Assembly: GCF_016808095.1 (NCBI RefSeq)
Contig: NC_068974.1
Coordinates: 10,106,001-10,170,000 of the forward strand
Length of the DNA: 64,000 nt
DNA from: Vigna angularis
Taxonomy: Eukaryota > Streptophyta > Magnoliopsida > Fabales > Fabaceae
Direction: 5' to 3'
Part shown: positions 1-11,272 of the stretch, piece by piece
How positions within the stretch are numbered: position 1 is the first letter of the stretch
Layout of the letters: every line of letters starts with the position of its first letter
Made by a program: the position numbers and the translations under genes
Notes under the pieces: generated by a model
Databases searched by the model: none
What the model was told of the DNA's origin: nothing
The model's input: only the letters and a program-made list of their open reading frames with translations

Positions 1-480
1 AGCCTTGCTGGAAGCCTCCACCGAACGGTCAGCTACCAGCTGAGCATTGTTGAACAGAATTGTCGAGCTTCATAGAATCGAACGACAAAAACCTTTTGTC
101 TGAGAGTGGATGATCGAACAGTCTGCTTCTTGACCGAACGATTTTCTAAGGGCTTTGCCGAATAGTCTTGGAAGCTGCATGAGAGTCTTGACAATGATCT
201 GACAAAGTGCGTCAGACCGAGCGGTCTGTTGAGGTCTACACCGAACGAGCAGCTATCTCCTAAGCACTGTTGAATATAATGGTCAAGCACCATGAACCGA
301 ACGGTCCTAGAAGCTTTGACCGAATGGTATGTTGAGAACCTACAATGAATGGCGGAGCACGGGAATGGTTTTGTAGTTACCGAACGGTCTGAGCAATTGC
401 TCTTAACCGTACGACCTTGAAAAGACTGCACTGCACACCAGCCTACAGACCATTGTTGACCGAACGACCTTGATCATCTG
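1..480. repeat. Diverged 'CCGAACGGTC' repeat block
   Basis: About a dozen degenerate copies of a short motif around ACCGAACGGTC / GACCGAACGACC lie at irregular spacing (near 18, 78, 132, 211, 240, 296, 318, 378, 405 and 458). The motif is close to its own reverse complement. Similar motifs occur in the LTR of element E near 29860-29900. The long reverse frame across this block has no recognisable domain and is probably chance. I read the block as part of a repeat element cut by the window edge. Confidence 0.5.
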
Positions 481-898
481 TAACAAGCAAGCAAGTGGTT
501 CAATCATAGAAAATAAGGCAAAATCAATCATGCTTGCAAAGCAATAGCATTCAATCAATCAAAGACTCTAGAGTCCAACCTCTCACAAGTTAAATCAAGT
601 TCCACAATTTTATAAACATATTTCCTAAGATATTAATCACAATTGAAATCTCGCATCTATTTTTAACAAAACTATGAGCAACCACCATCTATGCTTAAAA
701 GCCTCAACAATCATTAACTCAACATGCATCATAGAATAATAGAGCAAACACAAGAATATTACTCATCACAAACAATTTATCACATCATACCAAACCATTG
801 CAACACAATTCTTTAAACCAAGTACATAAGGAAGCTAAAATAAAAACAAAATAAACAAAATTCAAATAAGCATAAAATAAAACAAAAATATAAAAATC

Positions 899-1335
899 CT
901 GATCCAGCAGCATCCATCAGTAGATGTTTTCATCTGAATCTTCCAGCATCCATTAGTAGATGCAAATCCTTCTCATCAGCATCCATTATTACATGCTAAT
1001 CTTTCTCATATTTATTGGCATCCATCAATAGATGCTCTCAGTAACATTCATTAGTAGATGTCTAATCTTTCTGATGAGCATCCATCAGTAAATGTTGATC
1101 TTTCTCATCTTCATCGGCATCCATCAAGAGATGTCGTCAATAGCATCCATCAGTAGATGCTTAATCACACAACATCCATCAGTAGATGCTTAATCACATA
1201 GCCTCCATCAGTAGACGTTATCATTCATCACCCTCATCATAGCAACATCCATCAATAGATTTTGTCAGTTGATTCCTCCTAGCATCCCTCAGTAGATGTT
1301 TTACAACATCCATCAGTAGATGCTGTCATTACTGC
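899..1335. repeat. CATCCATCAGTAGATG short repeat array
   Basis: Roughly fifteen imperfect copies of GCATCCATCAGTAGATGC, spaced 20-60 bp. The unit has matching ends (GCATC...GATGC), so each copy can form a small hairpin. Related arrays occur at 2838-3055 and 12590-12800 (same orientation) and at 3056-3190 and 17720-17800 (opposite orientation, TACTGATGGATGC), always in the 3' internal region of Athila-like elements. Confidence 0.75.
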
Positions 1336-1396
1336 AACACAAAATCAAATCTAAACTACACAAATAATCAATTAAAAAATAAAAAGTCAAAAACTA

Positions 1397-1440
1397 GGTT
1401 TCCTCCCAATAAGCGCTTGTTTAACGTCACGAGCCTGACA
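1397..1440 (-). other. Conserved noncoding box of the Athila-like elements (minus)
   Basis: Reverse complement reads GTGACGTTAAACAAGCGCTT followed by a G-rich GGGAGG-type stretch. The same box appears at 3200-3247 (+), 12529-12575 (-), 12904-12952 (-), 17593-17637 (+) and 17805-17850 (+). It always lies between the gag/protease part and the third-ORF part of an element. Confidence 0.6.
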
Positions 1441-1536
1441 CCATTAAGCACAATCTGCATCTATGATGTTGGTGTTCCTTTTTCTTTCATTACACCAACT
1501 TATTTGTAGCATCTTCCTGTTCACAATCTCTACCAT

Positions 1537-2837
1537 TGATAATAGTTGAAAATACTGTTATTTGTGATGTAATTTTGATACTAAATGCACCCTTTTCTGC
1601 TTAGAAACTTGCTTGGAATCATGATTTTCTGTTAAGTTGTGTGAATAAGAGAGTTGATGTTGAATTTAATGGTTTTATGACTAATTCTCTTTGTTTTGAT
1701 AGAAAATGAGACAATATGGAAAGCAGGGATGAAGTGCTAAGGAGATGGAGCTCAGAAAGGCCTGGAAAAGCACTAGAAGGGAGGAATGCTTGAGGCATGG
1801 ATACCCTTTTTGGAGTCTTGAGCGTAGAAGAGAATCACTCACCGCCCAAGCGCCCCTTTTTGGGCGCTTGAGCGCCAGGAGCACGAAACTTGGGCGTCCT
1901 TTCTGAGGCTTGAGCGTAGAAGAGTGTCGCTTACCGCCTGGGCGCCCCTTTTGTGGCTCTTAAGCGTCGAAAGCACGAAGCTTTGGTGTCATATCTGAGG
2001 CTTGAGCGTAGGGAACCCTCGCTCACCGCCCAGGCGCCCTAAGTTCGGCGCTTGAGCGCTACCAACACGGGCCTGGGCTTTGTTTCTGTTCTGTCTTCGC
2101 TTTATTTAAAGGACCCAAGCATCCTACGTTTGGTATCTCTGGCTGGAGCAACACAACAACACAGTCTTCCACTCTCTGAAGGCGGATTTGAATGCGAAAG
2201 CTTCCATCCTCTACTTTTAGGGTTTTGCTATCTCATGCTTTTCCATTATTCATCTAGTCTCACCATGTCTATGCTGAACTAAACTCTATTTGTTGGGGGA
2301 TAATGTGACCTTGTGAACTCTCATGTATTTGAATTGATTCTTAATAACATATGCTTTTTCATTAATTGTTACAGTAATTCATTTGTGCTTATTACATCCT
2401 TTGTTTAACTCATTCATAGCATGATGTATGAATTGCATGAGTGCTGGAAGGTTCCTTATAGTTCAGGTTTTTGTTGAATTCTCCCAAGAGTAATATTTCT
2501 CAAGGATGAGGGTATGAGTCTTGGTCGTCTTAAAGCTCTTGATCTTCAAATTTAATTGCTAGGAATGCTAGGAATTGCATGAATCAGTGATTAGGGACAG
2601 GCTTATTCGCCGAGGGATCGGGCTTAGGTGATTTAGTGAGTGACGTTAACATTAATGCATAAAGAAGAATTCTTACATACATGAGAGGGAACTTGGTGAA
2701 ATATAACCCCAACAACATACTCATCACATATTAAACAACATTCGTTTATCACTATGCTATTATGCTATTGATCAAACTGCATTCATATTTAATTTTTTGT
2801 CTTTCCATTTGAAACCAATGATCTCGTTTTCTTTCAG
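1537..2837 (+). mobile_element. Forward LTR, 3'-truncated, related to the LTR of element H
   Basis: Starts TGATAATAGTTGAAAA and runs parallel to the reverse complement of the element H LTR (21155-22420), including the GC-rich block with GCGCTTGAGCGCC motifs (1790-2065), the leader-like region and the part ending near GATCTCGTTTTCTTT. It stops short of the expected ...CA end and joins a copy of the CATCCATCA array at TCAGTAAATG, so its last few hundred bases are missing. Frames inside it are not genes. Confidence 0.65.
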
Positions 2838-3055
2838 TAAATGTTGATCTTTCTCATCTTCATCGGCATCCATCACGAGATGTCGTCAATAGCATCCATC
2901 AATAGATGCTTAGTCACACAACATCCATCAGTAGATGCTTAATCACATAGCCTCCATCAGTAGACGCTATCAATCATCACCCTCATCATAGCAACATCCA
3001 TCAATAGATTTTGTCACTTGATTCCTCCTAGCATCCCTTAGTAGATGTTAGCATT
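2836..3055. repeat. Direct duplicate of 1087-1306
   Basis: This stretch matches 1087-1306 base for base apart from about seven differences by eye. Both copies are in the same orientation and flank the truncated LTR at 1537-2837. The right edge switches to an inverted-orientation array near 3055. Confidence 0.75.
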
Positions 3056-3710
3056 TACTGATGGATGCTAGATGATTAAGTATCTACTGAAGGATACTAT
3101 GCTATCAGATACTTACTGATGGGTGTTGATGAAAAGGATGTACATCTACTGATGGATGTTAGGTTGAAGAATACCTACTGATGGGTGTTGGAAGATTTTG
3201 GGTCAGGCTCGTGACGTTCAACAAGCGCTAACTGAGAGGCAACCCAATTGATTGAATTTCTCTTTGTTTGTTTGTTTTGGTTTTGTTCTAGTTGCGTTAT
3301 AGGGATTTATTGTTGAAAGTTTAAGTGGTGTGAGAGACTAAGTGCATGGATTAAGTGAGAGTGCATGGAGTTAGTGGAAAATATATGAGATTTGAAAAAT
3401 TGAGAGTTGAAGTGGAGAGGCATTGGTAATGGACGCTTAGGGTAAGATAGGAAGAAGGAGATTGGGTATCGCACCTGCCGCTCAGCGCCAGCTACAGCTG
3501 AGTGCGAACGCTGCAGATTTTTCTCTTTGGGTTTTAAAAGGTTGTGCTCAGCAGGGGTTGGTCCATTAGGTATTTTTCTAACCGTAGGGCGCGTCTAAGC
3601 CGACACTTTCAGCCTCCATTCCTCCCAAGCACTCTCAAGCAGTCTCCAAAGGATTCTCTCCACCTTTCCCTTCATTCCTCTTCACAAAACCTTTCTTTCA
3701 CTCATTTTTT
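3056..3710 (+). mobile_element. 3' internal noncoding region of element C (+), left part
   Basis: Contains TACTGATGGATGC repeats, the conserved box (3200-3247) and a stretch with CCGCTCAGCGCC motifs. It then resembles 17860-18250 of element G up to the CTTTCTTTCACTCATTTTT stretch. It is noncoding and would continue to the third ORF, but is interrupted at 3711 by a reverse LTR. Confidence 0.6.
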
Positions 3711-4945
3711 TATGACCAAGTATCGTTCTCCCAAAGGACTCACGACCTAGTTAGTTTTATGATTGTTTGATTATTTAAGACTTGTAAAAATAATTACTTT
3801 GGGGTTTCTAATGCAAAATACAAAAAGTAAACATGTATGCATGAATTTGATCAATGGAAAAGAAGAACAAAACACTTGGAACGAATTATATGGAAGAGTA
3901 TGTTGTTGGGGTTTATCAATTTCATCTTATCCAATCTCATATATTTAGGAATTCATCATTCTTTTCATCAATGTTAATGTCACTCTCTAATTTACCTTAA
4001 ACCCGATGTCTCGCCGAAGAAAGCCTAATCATAATCACTAGTTTACAATGTCTTGTCTCCCTAGAAATTAATCATGCATTATAATGAACAGAAGCTTAAA
4101 GGCAACCAATCATCATACTCCTATGTCTAGGTTTATACTACTGTTGGGAGAGTTTCCCCGGATCTAGATTTCCCCGTATGTGTCCATATCGACAAAACCA
4201 ATAATCATGACATCGAATGAGTTAAGCAATGCATGCTTTGAGAAAAGAGGAAAAACCCTAACTATTGATGAAAGAAAGCATGTATCTCAATATATATGAG
4301 AGCTTCAAAAGATTACATTGATTCCCCAACAACAATACAAGTTTAGTTCACCATATTCATGGTGAAACTAGATGAAAAATAATGAAAGAGTGAAGGATAG
4401 AACCCTAGAAAGTTGAGTAGGTAGCCTTAGCATCCAAAATCTTCCTCCAAGGGGTGGAGAGGTGTGTGTTTGCTTCGTTCTCTGCCAAAGATACAAAACC
4501 TAGGACGTCTTAGAGCTAATATATTATTCTAAAAAATACAGAAAATTAGGCCCAAGCCCATAAGAATGGCGCTCAGTGGTAAATACCGCTCAGCGGCACC
4601 AGCACGTACACAATTCTTTCCCTCAACTGCATTTTTACCCCTCAGTAGTGCCAACGGGTCTTCAGAAGTGTCGCTCATCGGTAAATGGCGCTGAGCGGTA
4701 CTTGCGGCTTCTCTTCTTTTGCACTTTTTGAGTTCTTTTTTGATTCCATCTCTGTCCTACTTCACTTCTTTCATCAAAATCATCCTAAAACCTACATAAA
4801 AGAAGGAAATCAAGCATAAACCTGTCCAACTCTCTTATTTCCAAAAATATAAGCAAAAGCATGATTCCAAGCTAATTTTTAAGTCTTAAAGGTTGCTTTT
4901 GGTATCAATTTTAAGCATAAAAATAACAGTTTTCAACTGTTATCA
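3711..4945 (-). mobile_element. Reverse LTR of the G/F family, one end truncated
   Basis: Reverse complement begins TGATAACAGTTGAAAACTG and follows the LTR of element G (13726-14824) and of element F (37188-38462), including the CCGCTGAGCG-type motifs (4560-4700). The left end lacks about 85 bases relative to 37188 onward, beginning at GACCAAGTATCG. No partner LTR is seen nearby, so it is a solo or deleted copy. It separates two parts of element C, and some third-ORF sequence is missing at the join. Confidence 0.7.
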
Positions 4946-5379
4946 AGTGACTCTCACACAGAGGACTATATGCAGAGGAAAAGTCATTCAGTATGATCCT
5001 GATTCTATTAATAATTTTTTGAATAGTGAATGGATTGGTGTGCAGTGTCAGTTTTCTCTGAACATGGAAGAAGAAGCAGATTTTGATGATATGGAGATTG
5101 TGTTGTGTATGCCTGGAGGGCATTTTCAAAAGAATAGGAATGGTGTAGCTGTGCATATTAGAAGAGCTGATCTGACTCCCATGGCAAAATACTAGATGGC
5201 ATTTTCACATGCCAATATCCAGCGTTGTTCTCATGTCTCGGATATTAGTGTCAGCAGGGCCCTTTTTTGTACTGTGTGCTTAGAGGAATGAGCATTAATA
5301 TTGGATAGGTCATAGCAAATGACATTTGGACGTGTGCCAGTACTATGAACAACAAGTACTAGTGCATAATTGGCCTTTA

Positions 5380-6200
5380 ACATCCTCCCACAGACGTCCG
5401 TCCACAAAAACACCAACGTAAATAATTGACCCGTGGCATATCCGTAAATAAGTAGAACTGTAGACGTCCGTTGTGGAGGAGGCCGGACGTCTATAATATT
5501 ATAGACGTTGGGGCCCCTCCAACGGACGTTTAAGAGGCTCAAACAATTACCTTTTCAAGTTCCCTGTCAGCCCCTTAAGCGTCCGTTGTGGAGGGGACCG
5601 GACGTCTATAATATTATAGACGTCTGGCCCCCCACAACGAATCTTTAAGGGGCTGGCAAGGTAGTTGAAGAGTTAATTGTGTTCATCCCTTTAAACGTCC
5701 GTTGTGGAGGGGGCCGGACGTCTATAATATTATAGACGTCCGTCCCCCCACAACGGACGTTTAAGGGGCTGACAGGGTTGTTGAAGAATTAATTGTGTTC
5801 AGCCGTTTAAACGTCCGTTGTGGAGGGGGTCATACGTCTATAATATTATAGATGTCCGACCCCCTCCACAACGGACGTTTAAGGGGCTGCCAGGGAAGTT
5901 GAACAGGTAATTGTTTCAGCCTCTTAAACGTCCGTTGGAGGGGCCCCGACGTCTATAATATTATAGACGTTCGGCCCCCTCCACAACGGACGTTTAAGTT
6001 ACTGATAGGGTAGTTGAAGAGTTTGTTTTGTTCAGCCTCTTAAACGTTCGTTGTGGAGAGGCCGGGCGTCTATAATACTATAGACGTCGGGGCCTCGCCA
6101 AGGGACGTCTAAAACCCCCCGCGAATATCAATTTTTAAATCCAAAACACGTCATATTAGTTATGGCCCCGACGTCTATAGTATTATAAACGTCGGGACCC
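5380..6200. repeat. Subterminal array of ~116 bp units with 70 bp palindromes
   Basis: GACGTCTATAATATTATAGACGTC cores start at 5486, 5601, 5717, 5833, 5948 and 6065 (spacing 115-117), with a further diverged core near 6170. Each is flanked by inverted arms of the type ACGTCCGTTGTGGAGGGG / CCCCTCCACAACGGACGT. The unit at 5693-5762 is a 70 bp near-perfect palindrome. Known CACTA subterminal repeats bind TnpA; a role as binding sites here is inference. Confidence 0.85.
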
Positions 6201-6291
6201 CCAAGTACCGGACGTCTAATGATATTTATACTAAAACGTGAACCCGCGAGGAGTTACGCTCATTGTTCATCGTCTTCCCCGCGATTTCACT

Positions 6292-7158
6292 ATGCGGCAT
6301 TGCCTTTCCAGGTGCGTTTTCTCTCTTTTGGACCGTTTAAATTTACTTTTAACCCGTTTAAATTTACTTTTAACACGATTAAATTGTTCTGTGATGAAAT
6401 ATCTTTGATTTGATGCAGTTTTGGTGTAGTTTCTTACGTGTTCTTGGGCGGCGTTTTTGACTATTTTTGGTAGGTGTTGTTATATGTAAAAATTCATTAT
6501 TAAAGTTTCCTTAATTATTTAAATAACTATTTGTCCTTTGTGATAGGTTGCACTGGCAGCTGATGGTCATCATTCCCAAACAATGTAAAATTATATGGTT
6601 TTGTTCGTTGCATAGGAAGATGAGAAATGACTTGAGAATAATGCTTCAAGGGTAAGTGTTTCTCCAAAAATGACTTTGAATTTGATGTTCACCTTCACCT
6701 TTTATGATAACTATAGTCATATTAATTATACTTTGTGTTTTCAATTTGTACAGAGTTATTGGTAAATCTCGAGCTCAACTGGTTCAAATTTTGTATCCAA
6801 AGGTTGTAAGTCATTTATAGTTCTAATTCATTTTCTATGTTATTGAATGATCTAAATTCTTAACTATTTAGTTTGTCATTTTAGTGTAACCAGCAGCTAG
6901 ATTCATGGGAATGTGGCTTCTATGTGATGTGTTGGATTAAGACCATCATTCGAGCTGTCATTACAGATGACTGGAATGAGGTAATGATGTATACCTTGAA
7001 TACATTACAAATCAAATTCATCTTCAAACATATATGAAACCATAATGAATCTTTCTTGAATTTTGCAGCGGTTCAAGAGTACATCTCCTATACCAGAGGA
7101 CACAATTAGGCAGATAAGGCAGGAGTGGACCGCTTATCTTCTGCAAAGATGGAGTTAG
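6292..7158 (+). CDS. Spliced mini-Ulp1 (C48-like) frame inside CACTA-3
   Basis: An ATG in the leader exon (6292-6311) continues in frame, if spliced from CCAG|GTGCG to TGATAG|G, into four exons: 6547-6651, 6754-6802, 6885-6980 and 7069-7158. These match the last four exons of the Ulp1 gene of CACTA-1 in exon size and phase. The total is 360 bases, i.e. 119 residues plus stop, with no internal stop. The catalytic-type His (LHWQL), Gln (CNQQ) and Cys (WECGFYVM) are present. The canonical Asp position reads WFCSL, as in CACTA-1. The N-terminal part of the protease fold is absent, so activity is doubtful. Expression is untested; it could simply be a deletion relic. Confidence 0.55.
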
Positions 7159-7371
7159 GAATAGTTTTATTTGTTGTTGAACATTACTTAGTTTTAGTTT
7201 AAGTTTAATCTTGATAGTTTTGGTAGTGGATTATTTTTTACATTAAGTAGAACTTTCTTTATATGAAACACATATATATATTATACTATATTGTTCTGGG
7301 ACAATTTTCTTCTTTTCAGGTGTGGTTTTATTGCAAAAATAAATTAATTTTAAAAAATAAATGCCGAGTAG

Positions 7372-7714
7372 ACGTCTGTTAGTGCACTATCAGACGTCTA
7401 TAGACGTCTGGCAATGCACAAATCGACGTCAACCCTATCCCTAGCACAAAACCATTCAGACATATGGCCGTCGGGGGGAGGAGACATCGGACGTCTATCT
7501 GGACGTCCGAGGGGTTCACATCGGACGTCTATCTGGACGTCCGAGGGTACACATCGGACGTCTACGTAGACGTCGGGGCTGACACATCGGACGTTATAGA
7601 CGTCCGTTGTGGACCCCCTGACGTTTGAGTAACGTCACCCACAAAGACGTCGGGGGTAGGTCGAACGTCAAAAAGCCAAAAGAACGGACGTCTAAAGCCC
7701 TTTCTACACTAGTG
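7372..7714. repeat. Right subterminal GACGT repeats of CACTA-3
   Basis: Many copies of (G)GACGTCTA / TAGACGTC(C/G) in both orientations, for example TCGGACGTCTATCTGGACGT repeated near 7490-7560. They match the cores at the element's left end and run up to the terminal inverted repeat. Confidence 0.8.
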
Positions 7715-8224
7715 AAGGCACCCTTGGGGCATCCATCTCTGATCACACACCTATGTGAGTTAGTTGGGGTTAACACTTCTACACTACCATTTGAGCGACC
7801 TAGGAAAGCAATTGATGAGGCCTACTATAGATAGTATTGCGGGGGAGATGAGGTAGCTCAGCCAGTACCACCACGACATCCTCTTAGAAGGAGAGGACAA
7901 CCACAGGCACATGCACCGCCTCATGATGCAAAGCCTTTTCAGATGAGGGACATGTATATGTCTCTGATGGAGGCTAGGTTACAATCTATTCACAGAGGGT
8001 AGGTGGCCACTGCAGAGATGATCATTGGAATGTATGATACACCCCCTGAACGACGGTGGACTATGGATGAATTCAACTATGTGGTGCCATGGCTAGAGGA
8101 GCAAGCACATGCCAGTGGAGCTGGAGCAGCTGAAGCTCCAGCTATGGAGGAAGATGATGAGGATGATGATTTTGAAGATGCTAAAGAAGGAGAGGAGGAA
8201 GATTCTGACGATATCATGGGCTGA

Positions 8225-9540
8225 TAAGGAGTTGAGATAGCATCTACAGATGGATGGTATCAGCACTAGAGCAAAACTTTTCTTATCTTTTTTTCTGTAT
8301 TATTGAACTTATTTGCTTCTGTTTTTATAATAGGTTGTGATGTACTCTGTTTGAAACTTTATTTGATGTGATGGTTTGATATTGACTTATGCATGATGAG
8401 TATTGCTTGATGATGCTTGGATATTGATTGATATTGAGATTGTGCACCATATGCTGATATACAGGTGGTTGTTCACAAGCTATGTGAATAGATGTGTGAT
8501 GTTGTGATTGTGATTATGATGTTAAGCAGGATGTGTATCTTGAATATATGGAATGTTAAATGAGCTTATATGTGAGGTTTTGAACTCCAGAGTTTTTGTG
8601 AATGATTACTATTACCTTGAAAGCATGAATGACTTTGCCCAGGTTTCTATGATTGAATCAATTGCTTGCATGTGTCACATGATCAAGGCCATCTGTTGTT
8701 ATCTCTTTTAAGCCAATGCATGATGTTAGCCCAATAAAAGAGAGCACAGTGTGTTCTATCCTTTGAACCTTTAACTTTGAACATAATATGAAAACCCTTT
8801 TCGAAAATCTTTTCCTTGAGTTAAGTTGAGAATATTTGTGGTATTAATAAAGGTTCAAGTTTGGGGTTGTTGGGAAATTTGAAAAGGGAAAATAAATAAG
8901 CATTGAGCTAAGTGTTGAGCAAATAAAAAGAGCAAAAGAAAAAGTAAAGAAAAGAAAGTAAAGAAAAGCTCCATGCAAGGGAAAGTTGGGAATAAGTAAG
9001 AATGGTTGTGTTTAAATGATGAAAGTATGAATGACTTTCTTAACTCAAGGATTTTATGATCCAGAAAAACCAGTTTTCTTCTTAGCCCAGCCACATTATA
9101 AGCCATAGAAAAGGCCTTGTGATGATGCTTGCTTGTAAGTGTGTTTGATTGTGGTTAAATGAAAGGCAAAGTTGATTCATTTGACATTGTGATAGTAGAG
9201 TGAATGAGTGACCTCTATATACACTTGTGTGAGTGAGTAAGACACTTTATCTGGTGAGGAATGATTTCATGATCACATGATTACATCTATGCTTAGTTAA
9301 TTGATCATTCATGAGAATAACATTTGTTGGATATTATGTGATATGTGAAACCCATGATGAGTTATTTTAAATCAAGGCATGTGTGCATCTTGACTGAATT
9401 CTGTTTGATGAGCTGATTTGAGTAATTACTTGTCTTGAAAGAAAGAGTTTTAGAATGTGTTGACCCATTGTATTGATTAGTGGAAGACTGATTTACATCT
9501 TGTTTTCTTGAGGACAAGCAAAGTTCTAAGTTTGAGATTG
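8225..9540 (+). mobile_element. 3' noncoding region of element C
   Basis: No coding frame. It parallels 18305-19484 of G, the reverse of 38463-39700 of F and the reverse of 11273-12500 of H: phrases such as GTTCAAGTTTGGGGTTG, AAGCCATTGAAAAG-type and ACAAGCAAAGTTCTAAGTTT recur in order. It ends with a purine-rich stretch immediately before the LTR, the expected polypurine-tract position. Confidence 0.6.
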
Positions 9541-10930
9541 TGATAATGGTTGAAAAACTGTTATTTTTATACTTAATTTTGACAATAAAAACACCCTTTA
9601 TGACTTAGAAACTAGCTTGAAATCATGCTTTTGCTTAAGTTGTGGAAATAAGATACTTGGATGGGTTTTATGCTTGTTTTTACTCGTTTTGAAAGGAATT
9701 AAGAGGAATTGCATGAAGAAGTTGAAGTAGAAAGGAGTAAGACTAAGGAAAGGAAGAAAACGTGTACAAAAGAAGCATCGCAGCCATGGCTTAGCGCCAT
9801 TTTCACCGTTGAGCGCCAAGGTTGCTGTTGAGGGCTAATCCAAGTATCGTAGTCATTGATGAGTGGCACTTCTACCGTTGAGCGCCAGACTCTGCTCTTG
9901 AGTTCACTGTTTCACACCTGGGCTCCATCGCTGAGCGTAATTTTGAGTGCCCCACCTACCGCTGAGCAAAATTCTTACCACTGAGCGCTATTAACTTGGG
10001 CCTGGGCCAGTTTTCTGTTGATTTATTAACTATACAAGGGTTTAATCGACCTAGGATTCATATCTTTGGAGAGAAAGAGGCAAAAATACACTTCTTTCAG
10101 TCCTCAAAGGCAGATTTTGGATGCAGAAGCTCCTATCTTCAACTTTTAGGGTTCTATCTTTCATTCTTTTCATTATTTTCATCTAGTTTCACCATGTCTA
10201 TGGTGAGCTAAACCTCCATTGTTGTTGGGGAAACGATGTAATCCTTTGAAACTCTCATGTATTGAATTGATTCTTGATTATATATGCTTTATTTCATTAA
10301 TTGTTAAGGTTTTTCCTCTACACTCTTTGCATGCTTTGTTTAACTCATTCAATTGCATGATCATTGATGTTATCGATATGGACACATATAGGTAAATCTA
10401 GAACTAGGGAAATTCTCCCAAAAGCAATATTATCTAGACATAGGGATAGGAGGGTTGATTGCCTTTAAGCTTCTGTGAGAATGTAATGCATGATTAGTTG
10501 CTAGGGAGACAAGACATTGTGAACTAGTAATTAGGATTAGGCTTTCTTCACCGAGACATCGGGTTTAAGGTAAATTAGATAATGGCATTAACATTAATGA
10601 AGAAGATGAATTCATAAATACATGAGAGTGGATAGGATAAGTCGGAAACCCCAACAACGTAATCATTCCATATTTTATATCAATCACCTTTGCATCTTTC
10701 AATCCAATTGATCAACACTTGCATTCATGTTTACTTTTCGCAATATAAGCACATTGATTTCATTTCCAAGTCTTATTTAATCAAGAAATCACATAACTGT
10801 TGAGGTCGTGAGTCTCTTGGGAAACGATACTTGGTCTTACCATTGATTATTACTTGATATGATTCGGTACACTTGCTAAGGTATTAACAAGTTTTTTACT
10901 CCATTTTTGGGGATTAAAAAGTTGTTTATC
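9541..10930 (+). mobile_element. 3' LTR of element C
   Basis: Starts TGATAATGGTTG and ends AGTTGTTTATCA. It includes CGCTGAGCG-type motifs (9775-9985). It is followed at 10931 by GCAGA, which matches the uninterrupted right LTR of element H at 22079, so C is inserted into the left LTR of H. The matching 5' LTR of C is not recognisable in the window. Confidence 0.75.
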
Positions 10931-11272
10931 AGCAGACCTCATCTAAGGCTTGAGCTTCCAATTCAGTACCCAGGCTTCGAGGGTCGACGCTCAGGCGCCA
11001 AGAGGGGCGCCTAGGCGGTGTACGTCGAATTCCTAGGTGCTTTTTCAGGCTTTTCTGATCTCTGTCTCCTTGGTTCTTCATCTCTACTTTTCGTATTCTC
11101 TCATTACGTATCAAAATAAGGGAAATTAGTCATAAAATTATCAAATTCAACCTCAACTCTCTTATTCACACAACTAAAGCAAAAACATGAGTTAAAGCAA
11201 GTTTCTAAGTTAAAAAGGGTGCATTTAGTATCAAAATTACATCACAGATAACATTATTTTAAACCGTTATCA
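10931..11272 (-). mobile_element. Left (3') LTR remnant of element H
   Basis: About 340 bases that match the end of the right LTR (22079-22420) closely, including the GCGCC-rich block and AAGGGTGCATTTAGTATC. It ends ACCGTTATCA at 11272. The rest of this LTR was displaced by the insertion of element C. Confidence 0.8.

Larger units (their letters stand above)
481..1536 (-). mobile_element. 3' internal noncoding region of a reverse Athila-like LTR element (element D)
   Basis: Reads on the minus strand like the 3' internal regions of elements H (12130-12560) and F: the same stretch with hydrophobic-codon-free, AT-rich sequence, then the CATCCATCAGTAGATG repeat array, then the conserved box with AGCGCTTGTT and AACGTCACGAG (1397-1440). 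It holds no coding frame. It is ended at 1537 by a forward LTR. Confidence 0.55.
5357..7714 (+). mobile_element. CACTA-3: non-autonomous CACTA deletion derivative, TSD AAG
   Basis: The right end reads CACTAGTGTAGAAAGGGC in reverse complement. The left end is TACTAGTGCATAATTGGCC, a decayed CACTA. A 3 bp target duplication AAG (5354-5356 and 7715-7717) flanks it, and the host frame is continuous if it is removed. Inside are ~116 bp palindromic repeats at the left (5486-6110), a GC-rich leader exon (to 6311), the last four exons of a Ulp1-type gene (6547-7158), and GACGT-rich subterminal repeats at the right (7372-7700). No tnp2 remains, so it must depend on another element. Confidence 0.88.
4946..8224 (+). 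pseudogene. Third-ORF ('putative plant transposon protein') pseudogene of element C, split by a CACTA element
   Basis: Two segments, 4946-5356 and 7718-8224, encode a protein parallel to the reverse ORF of element F (39716-40909). Shared stretches include DPDSINxFL, GGHFQ(R/K)N, IRRADLTPMAKY, APLGHPSLITHL, FQMRDMYMSL and RWTMDEFN, then an acidic tail EEDDEDDDFEDAKEG. The first segment lacks the N-terminal half, lost at the reverse LTR. A TAG follows MAKY near 5193, with further stops beyond. The CACTA element at 5357-7714 splits the frame between an Asn-Lys codon pair and the Ala-Pro-Leu motif, duplicating AAG. The family is known from plant LTR elements; its function is not established. Confidence 0.7.

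Noticed and set aside
33..431. 132-residue reverse frame
   Set aside because: It lies in degenerate CCGAACGG repeats and has no recognisable domain.
899..1335. CRISPR-like spaced repeats
   Set aside because: Units are imperfect, spacing is uneven, spacers are themselves related, and the context is a plant LTR element.
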